Shown: positions 35,174-47,403 of the stretch, one piece after another
Position numbering within the stretch: position 1 is the first letter of the stretch
Layout: every line of letters starts with the position of its first letter
Source: Symmetrospora coprosmae
Lineage: Eukaryota > Basidiomycota > Cystobasidiomycetes > Symmetrosporaceae
Length of the DNA: 64,000 nucleotides
Direction of reading: 5' to 3'
Assembly (NCBI GenBank): GCA_008802785.1
Contig: VUYT01000045.1
Location: 1 to 64,000 of the forward strand
Made by a program: the position numbers and the translations under genes
Notes under the pieces: generated by a model
Databases searched by the model: none
What the model was told of the DNA's origin: nothing
What the model saw: only the letters and a program-made list of their open reading frames with translations

Positions 35174-37115
35174 GATGGGGAGACGCTGCCGTTGGGCTGG
35201 CTAACAATCAGATCAGTGCAGTGTGAGGAGGAGGAGGAGGAGGAGAGCACAGTACTACTGTACCGTACCGCTCAAAGGTGGTGGAGTGACACACCACAGC
35301 GCGTCAGCTTGCTTGCTATTTGGTGCTGCTTTGTGACCCGCCAAGGGAGAACGGGCGGACGATCTGACGTCAATCCTCAGGCCTCAGGCACAGGGACAAA
35401 GCCGTCCCCGCCGAGGAAGCCGGCCGAAGCTTGTTGGGCGTAGCCGACTGTATAGGCGACTGGGGGGCCAGCAGGACAGGCACGGCAAGGCGAGGCGAGG
35501 CAGACGCGTTCGAGGACAGCAAGTGATGGACAGAGCAGCAATGACTGTCCTCTGTATCGCCTCTCGCAGCATCCTCGTTTATGCTCCTGCGCGGCCCTCT
35601 GTCCTCTTCCTCTTCCACCCGGCCTTTGCCCCTCTCTCGCCCGCTGAAATTTCGAGCGCGCGCCCCAGCTCAGGTTGCCTTTCCTCCAGTGAAACAATTT
35701 AGTCGGGTACACAAAGTGCGTATTCTAGAGCAGCTCATGACTGCGCGGCCATAGCTATGTCAACTGACCACCTGCCTGCCCTGCCCTGCCCTGCACTGCT
35801 CCTCCCGCTCGGCTCGCCCGCCTCCCTCGCGCAGAGTTGGTCGCTAGGCTTTCAGTCCACCCTCGGGGGACTGCCCATAGTTCTCGATCCGTTCCCGTCC
35901 CCAAGACTGATCTCCTAGTCGGCTCGTTCAGAGCCGGCGTGTCCATGCTGCAAACGATTCGCCGGGGACCTTTCGCCTCTATGCGCCATCCAGAGTAGCG
36001 GCACCATCTTTCCATCGCTCCGCTGAGGAACCGCCTCGCTCTCTTCGACGCCCGCAAGGGCAACTCCCGTGGAACAAGCCTGTTCTGCTCGATACCAGCC
36101 GGCTCGCCCTCTGGTATTCTGCATCCCTCCTATCAAGCCCTTCTCTTCAACCCTCATCTGTTCCCTTTTCCCGTCTTAGCTCGCTTCTGTTGATGCTCGC
36201 AGCTGCGCGTTGCTCGCTCGCCGCTGGTGTCGTCTCGCCCATCCGTCGCCCCACTCGAGCCGCCTTGTCGCTTCTCTGTCGGTCTCCCTGTTCTCTCCTG
36301 GCCGCTAGGCACGTCACCCCTCCCAGTGACCACAAGTCTCCGGCGCTCTGAAGAGGGCGTCTAGGGCTGGAGGGGAGTGTCCGGTGCGCCGGTCGACGAG
36401 ACGGGGGTCTAGGCTAGCAGGGAAGGCAGCAGAGCGACGTCTGAGGGTGGAGTGTGGGCGGATGGAGCGGACGCGCAGGCGTGCGTGGAGGGCACGCAAG
36501 GCTACGGCGCGGTCGATAGAGGGCGTCTGGGAGCATCGGGCCTAGGGTAGGATGGGGATGAGCTGGGTGGAGGTGCATCGCGGGCCAGAGCGTGGCGTTT
36601 CGGTGACGGGTTCGATGCAATGTCAAGGGCCTTGGGAGGAAGGGAGCCGAAGCGGCCTTGGTGGAGGGTGGGGAGCGCGAAAGGGACGGCAGAGGCTGGT
36701 CCTCCGGTCTTGCAGTCGACGAACATCTTAGGCAAATCAATTGTTGTGGCCTCTAGTGCAGCCGTTGGAAGCAAAGCATCGTCTACATACTCCTATGTCT
36801 TCCCCAATACTTGATCTCACGTGCGGATGTCCACCCTCGGGCGTGTCCTTCGTCCATCATCGCTCATCTCGCGGCTCGCACATCCATGACCGTCCAATCA
36901 CCTTCCCTGTCTATTCATCTCGTCTCGACGCCCTGCGTCAGTGGCTCCATACTGCAGACCGACTGTTCTGAAGCGTTACTGCATTATTTGAGCTTGCCCA
37001 CTCTCGCTCGCACGTGTATTTCGCTGAGACCGCGTTGTCACCCTGCTTCTTCCTAACCGCACCTGCAACTCTGACGATCAGCAGCGGGCAGCAGCTGCAC
37101 CATCACCTCATCACT
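35174..37115. promoter_or_regulatory. Long divergent region between Apa-type gene and Ctk3
   Basis: 1.94 kb between divergent start codons. It contains a (GAG)7 run at 35225-35245 and a short CTGCC pentamer run near 35775-35795. Open frames on the minus strand at 36502-36774 and 35377-35712 have biased composition and no continuation, so I do not call genes. It may hold long leaders or a noncoding transcript. Confidence 0.5.
35225..35245 (+). repeat. (GAG)7 microsatellite
   Basis: Seven perfect GAG units about 50 bp upstream of the start codon of the Apa-type gene, in its presumed leader or promoter. Confidence 0.88.
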
Positions 37116-38371
37116 ATGGATGCCTTTGAGGTGCTTCAGTGCCCGGCAAGCCTTCGATGTTGTCTGCGCGCGCTGACCGCTGCATCTTCTCGTGCATCAA
37201 ACAGACGCGGATGCAGTTCCTGAGCCACCTCCGGAAGCTCACATCCGCCGTGCAGAGCATCAACAAAGTCGTCTCGTTCCTCCTGAAGCACTCTGTCCCT
37301 CCTAGCGCAGCGCCGCGTAGCAGCTCGTCTCACTCGCGGTCCCTGTCGCACGCTGGCGGGAGCTCGTCATCAGCAGCGGCTGCTGCGGCGACGGCGACGC
37401 ACGCCGAGGCGGACCTGTGGGAGTGCATCCTCGAGGAGCTCGAAAAGGCCAATCTCAATGCGCGCATCAACATCTTCTACATGCTCGACTCGCTCCTCGA
37501 CCAGAGCCTCGCCCTCGGCGTAGAGAGCTACAGGGAGCTCGTCAGGAAAGACCTCGAGAAGGTTGTCGACCTCACCGTGCCGAGAGATGCGAGAGAGGGT
37601 GTCCTGAATAGGATGAGTGCGATGCAGGTGAGCAGGGGTCTGATCTGTAGTTGTCGCTCCGGCCCGAGAGAAGCGCCTCATGCTGCCCTGCCGTTTCGGT
37701 TCGAGGGCGGCCCTTCGATGTCGGTCGACCACGACGCTGAAGCCCGACAACCCTGCGTTGGCATTCTACAGGTCCTACAAAGTTGGAAGACGAGACGGTT
37801 GCTACCTGTACCTCTCCTCGAATCGCTGCTCGACACCCTTCGCGACGCCCAGTTCCCAGCCTCCTCCTCCTCTTCCTCATCAACCTCGACATCGTCCGGC
37901 TTTTCGCGCAACGACATCCTCCGGCGGATAGAGGACGACCGCGAACGGCACAAGCGCCTACGCGAGCGGATATGGGTGCTGCCCTTGCCGTCGCTGAAGG
38001 ACATCTCCTCGAATCCGAAACTGTCGACCATGCTCGGCACGGCCGTGCCAACCACCGCCTCGAACAGCCCCGCCAGCCCGGCGAGCTCAGCCTCGGCCCC
38101 GAAAACAATAGAGCAACCAAGGCTCGTCAGTCTAGCCAGTTGTGCACGAGATCAACGAACAAATGCATTGTCGAATGGCGCCGGACCGCAGGATGGTGGT
38201 GCGGCTGCGACCGTCGACGGCGATGCCCAAAGCCTGGATGAGGAGAGCCCGCTTGACGTCGAATTTGAGCAAGCTTGGGATAACGTAGACGCAGATCCAT
38301 ATGCAGACGGTCTCTTGCCAGAGTCAGATCTCCGAGCCATGGAGGCCGAGAACATCAAATGCTTTGGGTGA
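37116..38371 (+). CDS. CTK3: CTD kinase subunit gamma (Ctk3)
   Basis: Three exons (37116-37130, 37205-37627, 37772-38371) give 345 residues. The N-terminal CID-like helical domain matches Ctk3: MDAFE then TRMQFLSHLRKLTSAVQSINKV, DLWECILEELEKANLNARINIFYMLDSLLD, ELVRKDLEKVVDLTVP, and VLQSWKTRRLLP. Ctk3 is the assembly subunit of the Ctk1-Ctk2-Ctk3 kinase, which phosphorylates Ser2 of the RNA polymerase II tail during elongation. The first coding exon has only five codons; starting instead at a later Met would lose the first helix. After residue 260 the protein is Ser/Ala-rich, ending acidic (DLRAMEAENIKCFG). The stop lies 87 bp from the Utp20 stop on the other strand, so the 3' ends probably overlap. 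Confidence 0.87.
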
Positions 38372-38458
38372 ATAGGGCAGGTTGATGCCCTCTTTGTGTG
38401 CAAATGTTGTTGTAGACCAAGCCCCAAGGTCACCAGATACAAGCTAGTTCATAGTACA

Positions 38459-41400
38459 TTACTCCCTCCTCGCCCTCTTGCCGCTCTTTGCGCCATAGCG
38501 CATCTTCGTTTCGGCAAATGAGGCATTCTTCCTCTTTCGCGCTTTGGCCTTGGTTTCCGTCCGTTTTGCGCGTCGCTTGCCCTCAAGCTCTGGGTCATTC
38601 ACGGTCGCCATGGCGCTCGCCCGCTTGCGTTCCTCACGGCGCATCGACATCTTGCGACGAATCTCGCTGTACGTCTCGGCCACGCTCGTCACGCCGAGCT
38701 TCTGACTGAGGAGCTCCTGCACTTCCCGTGCCAGAACTTGTAAGTCGTCTGGTGTAAAAACAGATGTATGTGCATCAGTCAGCCGTCTGTACCGTCGAGG
38801 AGCTGTACGCGGTCGACGCACCTAGCTGAGGGTCCTTTGCTCCGTTCGGGTCTTCCGTTATGCGAACGAGCGGGATCAGGATCGAAAGCTTCTGCTTCTC
38901 AAGCGCCGAGACAGCGACTGAAGGCTCCGTGATCATAGCACCGAACCAGCGGAGGATAGATGCTGGCTCAAGCGACCAGCGATACTCGCGCTGCGGAAGA
39001 TGGGCAGGGAATAGATCAGCGGATAGCTCGTCTGTCTCGCAGACACGAGCCAACTTACGGCTTCCGCCGAGTACAGGCTCGGTCGATTCTGGTGCGCGAC
39101 CCGGGCTCGATGAGAGAGCTTGACAAACAGCCAGTGCAGTGGGTCCGACTTGGGATCTCTGTGCGCTTCGCCGTTTGGCTCGCCCTGCTCTGCAGCTCCC
39201 TCTGCCTCCTCTTCCGCGTCTCCCTCAGCGTCAGCCTCAGCGTCAGCCTCCTCGTCGGATATAGAGGCGTTGCCAGTCTCTGCATGTTCCTTTGTAGCGT
39301 CGGACATGGCGGCAAAGTGCTTGCCAATGGTGAAAAGGTTCTTGACAACCTGCAGTGACAGGCTGTCATCGAGTAGCTTGCTTCGCAGCTGTGTGGCCGA
39401 CTGTGAAGCCGCCTCGATGAGGTCGTCTGCTGATATGCTCTTGCCAGCGGCGAAGAGCGTACCGAGGAGGCGGGCCGAAGCGTTCCGGACCCAGACGTGT
39501 GGGAAGAGGAGGAGGGACCGGACAGCCTGCTGAAGCGCCAAAGAAGCGGACGCTAGCGAGGAAGGCGACAGCCGGAAGAGCCGTGCCAGAGACTGGAGAG
39601 CCTGGTACGGGATCTGCCACTCGACCTCCTGCAGCATGGCAATGTCCGGGTCCTCCTCATCGTCGCCCTCCATCTCGACAGCCACATCCTGGACAGTCTC
39701 CGTGAGCACAGGCAGAATCTGCTTGGCAAGCACCTCCATCTCGTTCTTGCCGTCCAGTGCTTCGAGGATGATGCCAAGCACCTGCACTGAAACACGGACA
39801 AGCTGCTTTTGACCTTTCGCGCTCGCCCATGTGAAGGCAATGCTCGTCATTTCTGTCCTCACAGCGGGCGAGACGCGCTTTGTGAGAACCTTGAGATTCT
39901 CGGCGGCCATTTCTCGACATTTCGGCGATTGATCGTTGGCTACGTCCATGGTGAGCGACACGAAGAAGAGGGTCGCATGCTGGTCCAGAAGCTCGACGGT
40001 GAACTTTTTGAGGATGGCATTGACAAACTCGAGAACAGATGTCCTCCCGGATTCGTGCACATACCCGCCCAAGTTCTTCGCCAGGAACTCGAGGGAGGCG
40101 GCAAGGCGTTTCTTGCCCTGAGGGTAGTCGAGGAGGAACTGCAGATAGATGGACCTACAAATCTCTCTGGTGCCTGCTGACTGGTTGGTGACGAGAATCT
40201 CGGCGACACGGTCCATGAGGTCGTAGATCTCCGGGACGACGAACGTCCTCGAAGTAATGGCCCGGAGAAGCGCAAAGAGGGCTGGCTGCTGCTCGGTCTC
40301 CTCCATGTCAGGCGAGATGATGGCAATGAGGTAGGCGAGCTGTTCATCTTTGAGCACGAGGCCCTTGCGGTCGCGGATGATGGTGGCGAGGGTGCGGATG
40401 GCTGTCTGAGCGAGTTCAGAAGAGGTGCCACCAGTATGCTCCAGAATAGAGATGAGCTGGTTGACGAGGATCGGCGCAGAGGCATCGATCGAGGCGAGCG
40501 GGCACCGAATGAGCGACGACACCGCTCGTACCGCTCGCTCCAGGACATGCGCTTCCTCAGCGAAGAGTGTCTCGCCGACCAGAGCAATGAGCGGATCCAA
40601 TCTAGCGACGATTTGGCGGTCCTGCAAGTCGAACTTGTTCTTGCGGAAAGCGCCGTTCAGCAGATCCAGACCGAACGAGACGAAACGGTGCGCATTATGA
40701 GCGTAGTGATCCACCGTGTCAGACTTGACTCGCTTCATCTGCACGTGGTAGTCGGCTGCCGCCTGCTTGCCCTTGCCCCGCTTTTGCTTGCGCTCTTTCA
40801 GGAAGTCAGTGTTCTGGCTGATGAGGCCGTGGCAGATGCCGAGAAGGGTGCCTGCGTCGACCGATGGGTTGATCTGAAGGCCAATCGCGATGTGACGGAG
40901 AACATCGTCGACGTCCCGCATTACCTTGACCGACTCGGTGTTGCCGATGACGTCTCTGAGGGGACCGATAAGGCGGTTGATGTACTCGGGCGAGACGGTC
41001 TTGGACAGTATCTCGATAGAGTCGAGCGATTTGGCCGATCGCACTTCGCGAATCTTTGTCTTCGCTCGGAATTCTTGAGAGTCCCGCTCCTTGCTGGGCT
41101 GCCCGAACTGAGTGACAGAAAGAGGCAGTATGAGCAAGGTGCCCGCATGTACAAGAGACTCAAGTGAGGAGACATACGATATCGTCGTACACGATTGGCA
41201 CGGCGCTGTCGAGACATGCATCAACATTGACGCCGCCCGCCAGCGATGTCATCTTGAGCAGAAGACTGTGCAGGGTGAAGGCCAGGATGTGGAGCTGGGG
41301 TCCACGGGCTAGCGCTGACTTGAGCTCCCGCACGACTGTTGCCAGGTATGGAGTGCCGAGAGCAACAGCGATGTTAATGACGGTCGACCGGGTGAGGTCT

Positions 41401-44400
41401 CGCACGTCTTGAGCCTTGCTGCGCAAAATCTGGGCGAGAGCCGTGATGAGACTAGAGACATCGGCCGCCTTCTCCTCCTCGGGCAATGCTTGCACAATGA
41501 CTGCAATTCCTTCCGCCATTGGAATGCGCATCGGGGCTTCGGCTTCGTCGCGAGTCTGCAGGAACTGCATAAGTCGCGGTAGAACACGGTTGATGACGGT
41601 CGCTAGCAGCGGTGACGGCTGGCCTTCCGACGTCTCGCGAAGGTCGAAGTGAAAACCTCGGAGAAGTGCGACTGACGTGCGGACGAAGATCTTCTGGCCG
41701 TCTCCTTTATCTTGCGCGAGCCTGAGATAATGCTGCAACGCTCGGTAGTAAGCTGACCATTGCAGAATGTGCGCAATTCGTCCGATGCACTGCACGGTCT
41801 CGTTGACGAGTTCGGCGTGCTTGTTTTCGGAAATTGTCGTCAGATTGTGCGCGAGGAGCGGAAGGAAAAGATCCGCCGCCGTCTTGCTCGAAATGTGGCC
41901 TGCCTCGCACTCATCTGCCAGCCGCCGCATGGCTCGAGCTCGACGGTGGATCTGGACGTGGTAGATATTGTTGAAGAAGTTGGCCTCGGCGTCTCCGCCC
42001 GCTAGCAGGCACTTCATCTCCTCTAATTCTGCGATACCAGTGCTCGACTCCACAGCGGCAGACATGACGGATACGATCTCGACCCTGACCATCTCCGTCT
42101 TTGACCTAAGACCAGTCTTGATGCCGGGCAGGAACACCTTGGTAAAGACCTGGCGGACATCGGCCTCTAGGCTAGGGCCGGCGACTTCGACGTATTTTCG
42201 AAGAGCGAGATTTGCGTTGCTACGGATAGATAGCTCTTCTGGGTCTTGAATGAAGTAGAACATATTGTGAATGACGGGTATCCAGTGCCTAGCGGAGAGC
42301 GTGCGGTATTCCGTCTCGTTGAGACGGGCGAAGGCGGGTAGGCGTCGATCGAAGTCGGGCTCCTCTAGACGACGAGACGAGAATGCGTTGAGGTCGTCCA
42401 GGAGCTGGGAAACGGGGGCAAGGCTAGGATCAAGCTTGAGAAACTGTGCGAAGGTCTGGACAAGCTGGCTCCGGCCGACCCGAGTCCGAAGGGTTGCGAA
42501 GAGGCTGGAGACGGTCTCGTATGCGCGATCATAGCCAGTAGAACCCTCTGACCGCGCATCTTCGGTACTAAGTGCTAAAGGTATGGTCGCAGCGAGGACT
42601 CGCAAGAGGTCGGTCTTGATCTTCTCCGGCAGAATCGCGTTAGGCTTGCGGAAGAGAGGCAGAAGGATAGGGAGGAAGAGGCTCGCGGAGTCTCGGTCTT
42701 GAATGAAGGCGGCCAGCTCGGAGAGAACGCCAATCTGTCGCATGCCGAGCTCGTCACGCACATTGAGCGTGGCGGCCTTCTTGGACAGAAGGTTCGCCAT
42801 GTTGGTTAGAAGCGACGTGATATGAGGGAGGATGATATCCTCTTTGATCGCTGCGCCTATCTCCTCATTTGCAGCATGCGCCAGGATTCGCTGCAATAAG
42901 AGGATGATGCGGGAGACGACCGAGTTCTTGACGTTGTTGACGGATAGACAATCGTAGATGGATGGCAGAAGCTGCGCATTGAAGGCCATGAGATATGGGG
43001 CTGTCGACGAGTCAGCCGACCAGCACACGAAGAGCTCCAGAAGAGCCGAGGGCGCCTGTGCATTTTCCGCTGGGAATGTTGGAAGACGTGGCGTAACGAT
43101 GCTAGCGAAGAGCGGCTGCATGTAGCGGGTGAAGCGGAATGTCGGGTCGATAGTGAAGAAGTCGGCCAGACGACGTAGAGCAAGCTGCCTGGTTCTCCGC
43201 TTCGGCGATATGGTGGCGTTGCTCTCGTCGATATCGTGCTTCGGCGGCTGGGAATGGTGTGCCAGATTGAGCACGACAGAGATAAGATCGTCCCAGCGAT
43301 GATACACTTTGCTTGAGAGATGCTTCAAGACGTCTGCAAGCAGATTCAAGAAACCGCTCTGTCGGCTGGGTGACGCCGTCGGCGGAGCTGACGCAAACAC
43401 GAAGGTTTCGGCGCTGGAGTTCCGCTGATCCTCGAAAGGTGCCAACATCAGATCCACCAGAGTGTCGAGCTCGGTCGGCGAACATGTGCGCAAGGTGGCT
43501 AGCACCGCGGCCTTGCGACCGGCTTGGACATGCATGGCTGCAGCTCGACCTTGGCGCGAGCTCATGACGCCGTAGAGGATGCGTATCGTGATGGGTACGA
43601 CCTCTCCTCGCTGGCTGGGCAGGATCGCATCCGAGTCTTCCGCTAGACTGAAGTCCAGCAGCTGATCGCGAAACTTGCTCTCGTCAAGCAGATTGGATAG
43701 ATGCAGCTGGTGGGGCACCATGTTTGGCGACTTCCAGGTGAGGATGCATTCGAGAGCGAGTCGCTGCAGTGCATTGTCGCCGTGAGACAAAGTTGCCAGA
43801 TGGTAGGTGTACAGCTCGCTCGATTGGTATAGAGCCTTGGGATTCTTGAACTTGGAGAAGACTTCCAGCCAGGTGGCCAGACGAGTCCGTCCAGCACGCC
43901 CAGCGGACGCGTCCCCTTCTTCGTTGGAAGTGTAGTCTCCGAAATGTGTGAAGAAGAGCGTGACAAATTCGCGGCTGTGCTTCTCCACCAGTGTGTGTAT
44001 GGCAGCGCATAGGTGAAGAAGCTGGGCCTCGTAGCTTGGGATAACAAGGCGATCCTCCGACATCTGACTCTGAAAGGCGGAAGAGACGGGAAATGGGCGT
44101 TAGTGGATGGCTGCAGACGGGACGGCAGATGCAGCTTACCTCCGCTAGAGGATCAGAGGTGCCGCTTGATATCGCTCTGCCTTCGAATATGGCTCGGCGC
44201 GATGCGAACGTGCGTGCGATTCGGGCATGACTCGTGCACCGGAATTCTCCTCGTTCGAGAGCAGTGCCCTTGTCTTCTTCCGTGTCGTCATCATGCAGGT
44301 CATCCGCCCAACTAGGCTTCGCAACGGCGAGCAGCTGGGCATCTAACGAGGCCGCTTTGCGGAGCTCGTCGTAGACCAGCGTCCAGACTGCCTCCTGCAC

Positions 44401-47400
44401 TGGCGTCTTGTGTTCTCTGACGCTTTCAGAGAGCGAGCTGATGGCCTCGGTCCAAAGCGGCTTGAAATTGACCTTCAGCATAGCAACCATGAAGCGGTTC
44501 GCAATGTGAAATTCGGGTGCCTTCTCCGTCAGTGGCTTGAGCGCCATGCCCACTCGACGTAACGCTGTCGTTTTCTCGCGAGCGTTGGAGATGGTGAGGG
44601 CCACATCCTCGGCCTCGAGACATCTCTGTAGGGCTTCGGAATCAGGAGCGGCTGATGATAGAAGGCGGATTGCCGAAGAACGCAAGAGCGAGTCCTCAGA
44701 CAGCACGGCCTCCTCGAGGGGCTCAGCGAGGTCAGCGAGTGGAGCACTCGGACTGGCAGAGATAGCAGCACGTCAGCTGCAGACTCGCCCGTGGGCTGTC
44801 TCATTTCCACTCACTCCGTCGCCCTCGTCAAGTCCGCCAAGCTTGTAAGTACCTGACGATGCCAGCCGAACTTCTGCACAATCTCGATGACTGTCTCGGC
44901 CGGCATTGCGTCATCTTGTCCGAGAGACAATGTGCGCAGGCAGGCGGCCAGAACCGCAGACGCGTTGGTCGGCGACTGGGCGAAATCGATCTTAGCCGCC
45001 TGCGCGGACTGCGTCTCGGCGAGGATCAAATCTATCGAGCTTAGAAGAGTCTCGGCGATATCCACTGTGCCATCCGATGTGTGGGTCAGGCTGAGGCAGT
45101 CCAGGAGCTCTCGAGTCTACGTAAAAGACGAGTCCGTCAGCGACTTAATATTCCTGTAGTGGTCGATGAAGCGGCGCACCTGGCGTTCCGTGACTTTGCC
45201 ATTCTTCCAGGCCTGACTCCAGACCTTCAGCTTTTCGACCAGCGTAGCCGACAAGCTGGAGGACAAGGCGTCTCCGCGCGTCAGATTACCGTCATCTGCC
45301 AGGCGAGCCAGCAGAGATAGGTGGGCAGGCGATTGTAAGCTGCGGGAGGTCGACATCACCAAGGGCGAGGCGAAAGATGCGAAGTGTGGCCATCGCTGTG
45401 CTGATAGGGTAGCAATGCATGCTGACGACAGTCCAGCGTACTGGAGGCGGATATACTCATCAGCCGGGTGTGCGACACGATGGACGACGCATGTCCGCAC
45501 CTGTTCTGGCAGCCGCCATATCTTGTCGAGCAGTCTTCGTCCTGGCCCAAGCATGTCCTCTAAGCGCGAGGCGACCAGGAGAGCCATGGTTGACAACTCG
45601 ACGATGCCTTGGGGCTGGTCTGCGGAGGCTGCAAAGCTTTTTTCGCAGAGAGCGAGCACGTCTGCCCTGTCCTGGTCGGAAAGACGGGAGCCCTGTCGTG
45701 TTCCGACAAGCACACCGGCTAATCGGTAAACAAGCTCGCGCTCGAATGAAGGGACTGCCTTTTCTGTTGCACTCCGCAGCTCTTGCAGCACAATCGACGA
45801 GATTGGTGTGAAATGCTCAAGTCGAGCATGGTGAACAAGAGCTGTCAAGGAAGCCTCGACGACTTGGGCACGGACAGGGTTTTCGGATCGTAGTGTCTCG
45901 TCCAGGAACGCTCTGTAGACTGCACCTCCCCGGGAGTGAATGTGGTTCGCGACAGACCGCACGCTCTCGAGGAGGATCCAGGCCGTACTCTGCGGAAGGT
46001 GGCCCGCGCTAGTCTCTTGGCTATCACCTAGCTCCGACAAGACCGTCCGAGTAAGACTTTCCAGTGCAGAGCCCGATTTGGCTTTGCGGACAAGAAAGGC
46101 AAAGCAGGTCGCCAGGAGACGCCGCATGTGAGGCCGTGTGGCGGACATGGGCCGCCTGCTCTTCTTTTGGGTTGCTTCTAGGCGTTCGGACGATCCCTCG
46201 GCGTCTTCGGCAGGGTCCTCATTTGGATCTACTTCCTCCTCCACCTCATTATCCGCAAGCGGTGCTCCTGCACCCTCTGGCACCCTTAAATCTGCAGGAT
46301 CGCCGTCCTGCATATCGGGTACTGGATCAAGGTTCTCCGCAGCATCTCGATCTTCCTCCTCCGCATCCAACTCAAAATCCTGCTTGACAGCATCTCTGTC
46401 TGCCTCGTCAACGTTTGTCATCTCAATGATGGGTACAGTGACCTCTGGCTTGCCGCCTCGCAGGCCCTCTCGTACCCAGCTCCAGGCAATGGCATGCCGA
46501 GCGGCGTGGTCACCTCGATTGACGAGATCGTTGCCAATCTCGCGGAAAAGCCAGGCGAGGACCTGGAATGCCCGCTTGCTGATCTCTGTGGGAGCATTAG
46601 GGTCGTTGCCACGGTCTCCGCCCGTGGTATTCTGAGCTGACGGCGGATCCAGCGCGATGGCCACAAGGGACTTGATCAACGGTGTCAGGATGGTGTCGAA
46701 ATCGAGTAGCTGGAAGTCTGGGTCGGGCGACAGAGACTGGATGAATGCTGGTACGACGTCGATGGTATGCGACGCGCTGAGAGCCAAATCGATACGGTTC
46801 GGGTTGGAAAGCGTGGCGATGAGCGTTTGTGCGATCTTGAGACGGTGGTGGACAATGAGAGGAAGTGACCGCGTTAGACGATAGAGTGTCCTATGCAGGT
46901 GCAGGAAAGGTAGCGATGTATTGAGCAGTGCCAGTTCTGCCAACGCGGTCGACAGAGGCGTCGACATCTGCGAGACGGGTACGTCAGCCGATTTCGCAGG
47001 ACGCGCAGGAGGGGCTGACCCACCAAGTCATCTTCGTCTCCATCCTCGTCATCTCTGTCGAGCTGCTGCTCCTGCTGTTCATCCGGCAGGGTATTTGCCA
47101 CGTCCTGGACGTCGTATCGCCCGTACCGCTCGACAGCATCCTCCAGCAAGCTCTTGAGGTCGATAGAGATGTCCTTGTACCGCTCCGCTTGGCTCTTGAA
47201 CTGTATACAGATGTCAGCTAGAGCTAGCCCAATGCCTGCTGCTGCAGACCCACCCTGAACCCAGACTGCACGACGGTCTTCTGCTTCTTGCCGAGGCCGG
47301 CCGACTTCTTCGCCCGCTTGCGCGATGCCTCCTTCAGCGCCGCCTGCTCGCGCTCCCGCGCCTGGCGCTTCTCCGACTTGACGTGCGTCTTCTTGACGGC

Positions 47401-47403
47401 CAT
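38459..47403 (-). CDS. UTP20: U3 snoRNP component Utp20
   Basis: Nine exons on the minus strand (47254-47403, 47024-47200, 45180-46967, 44815-45116, 44140-44752, 41178-44069, 39059-41107, 38822-38990, 38459-38748) give about 2809 residues; yeast has 2493 and human 2785. Utp20 is a nucleolar scaffold of HEAT/ARM-type helices in the small-subunit processome, needed for 18S rRNA maturation. Visible landmarks: the basic N-terminus MAVKKTHVKSEKRQAR, FKSQAERYKDISIDLKSLL, KRAFQVLAWLFREIGNDL, the DRIM-type block REVRSAKSLDSIEILSKTV, and a basic C-terminus EIRRKMSMRREERKRAS followed by Lys/Arg-rich helices. An acidic stretch (about 90-110 and 280-310) interrupts the N-terminal third. Introns are 50-150 bp. 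The 63-bp intron at 45117-45179 is in frame except for one stop at its end, so it must be spliced. Confidence 0.9.

Noticed and set aside
36502-36774. Minus-strand Pro/Ser-rich frame upstream of Ctk3
   Set aside because: Somewhat protein-like but without homology, start context or continuation; left as unassigned.
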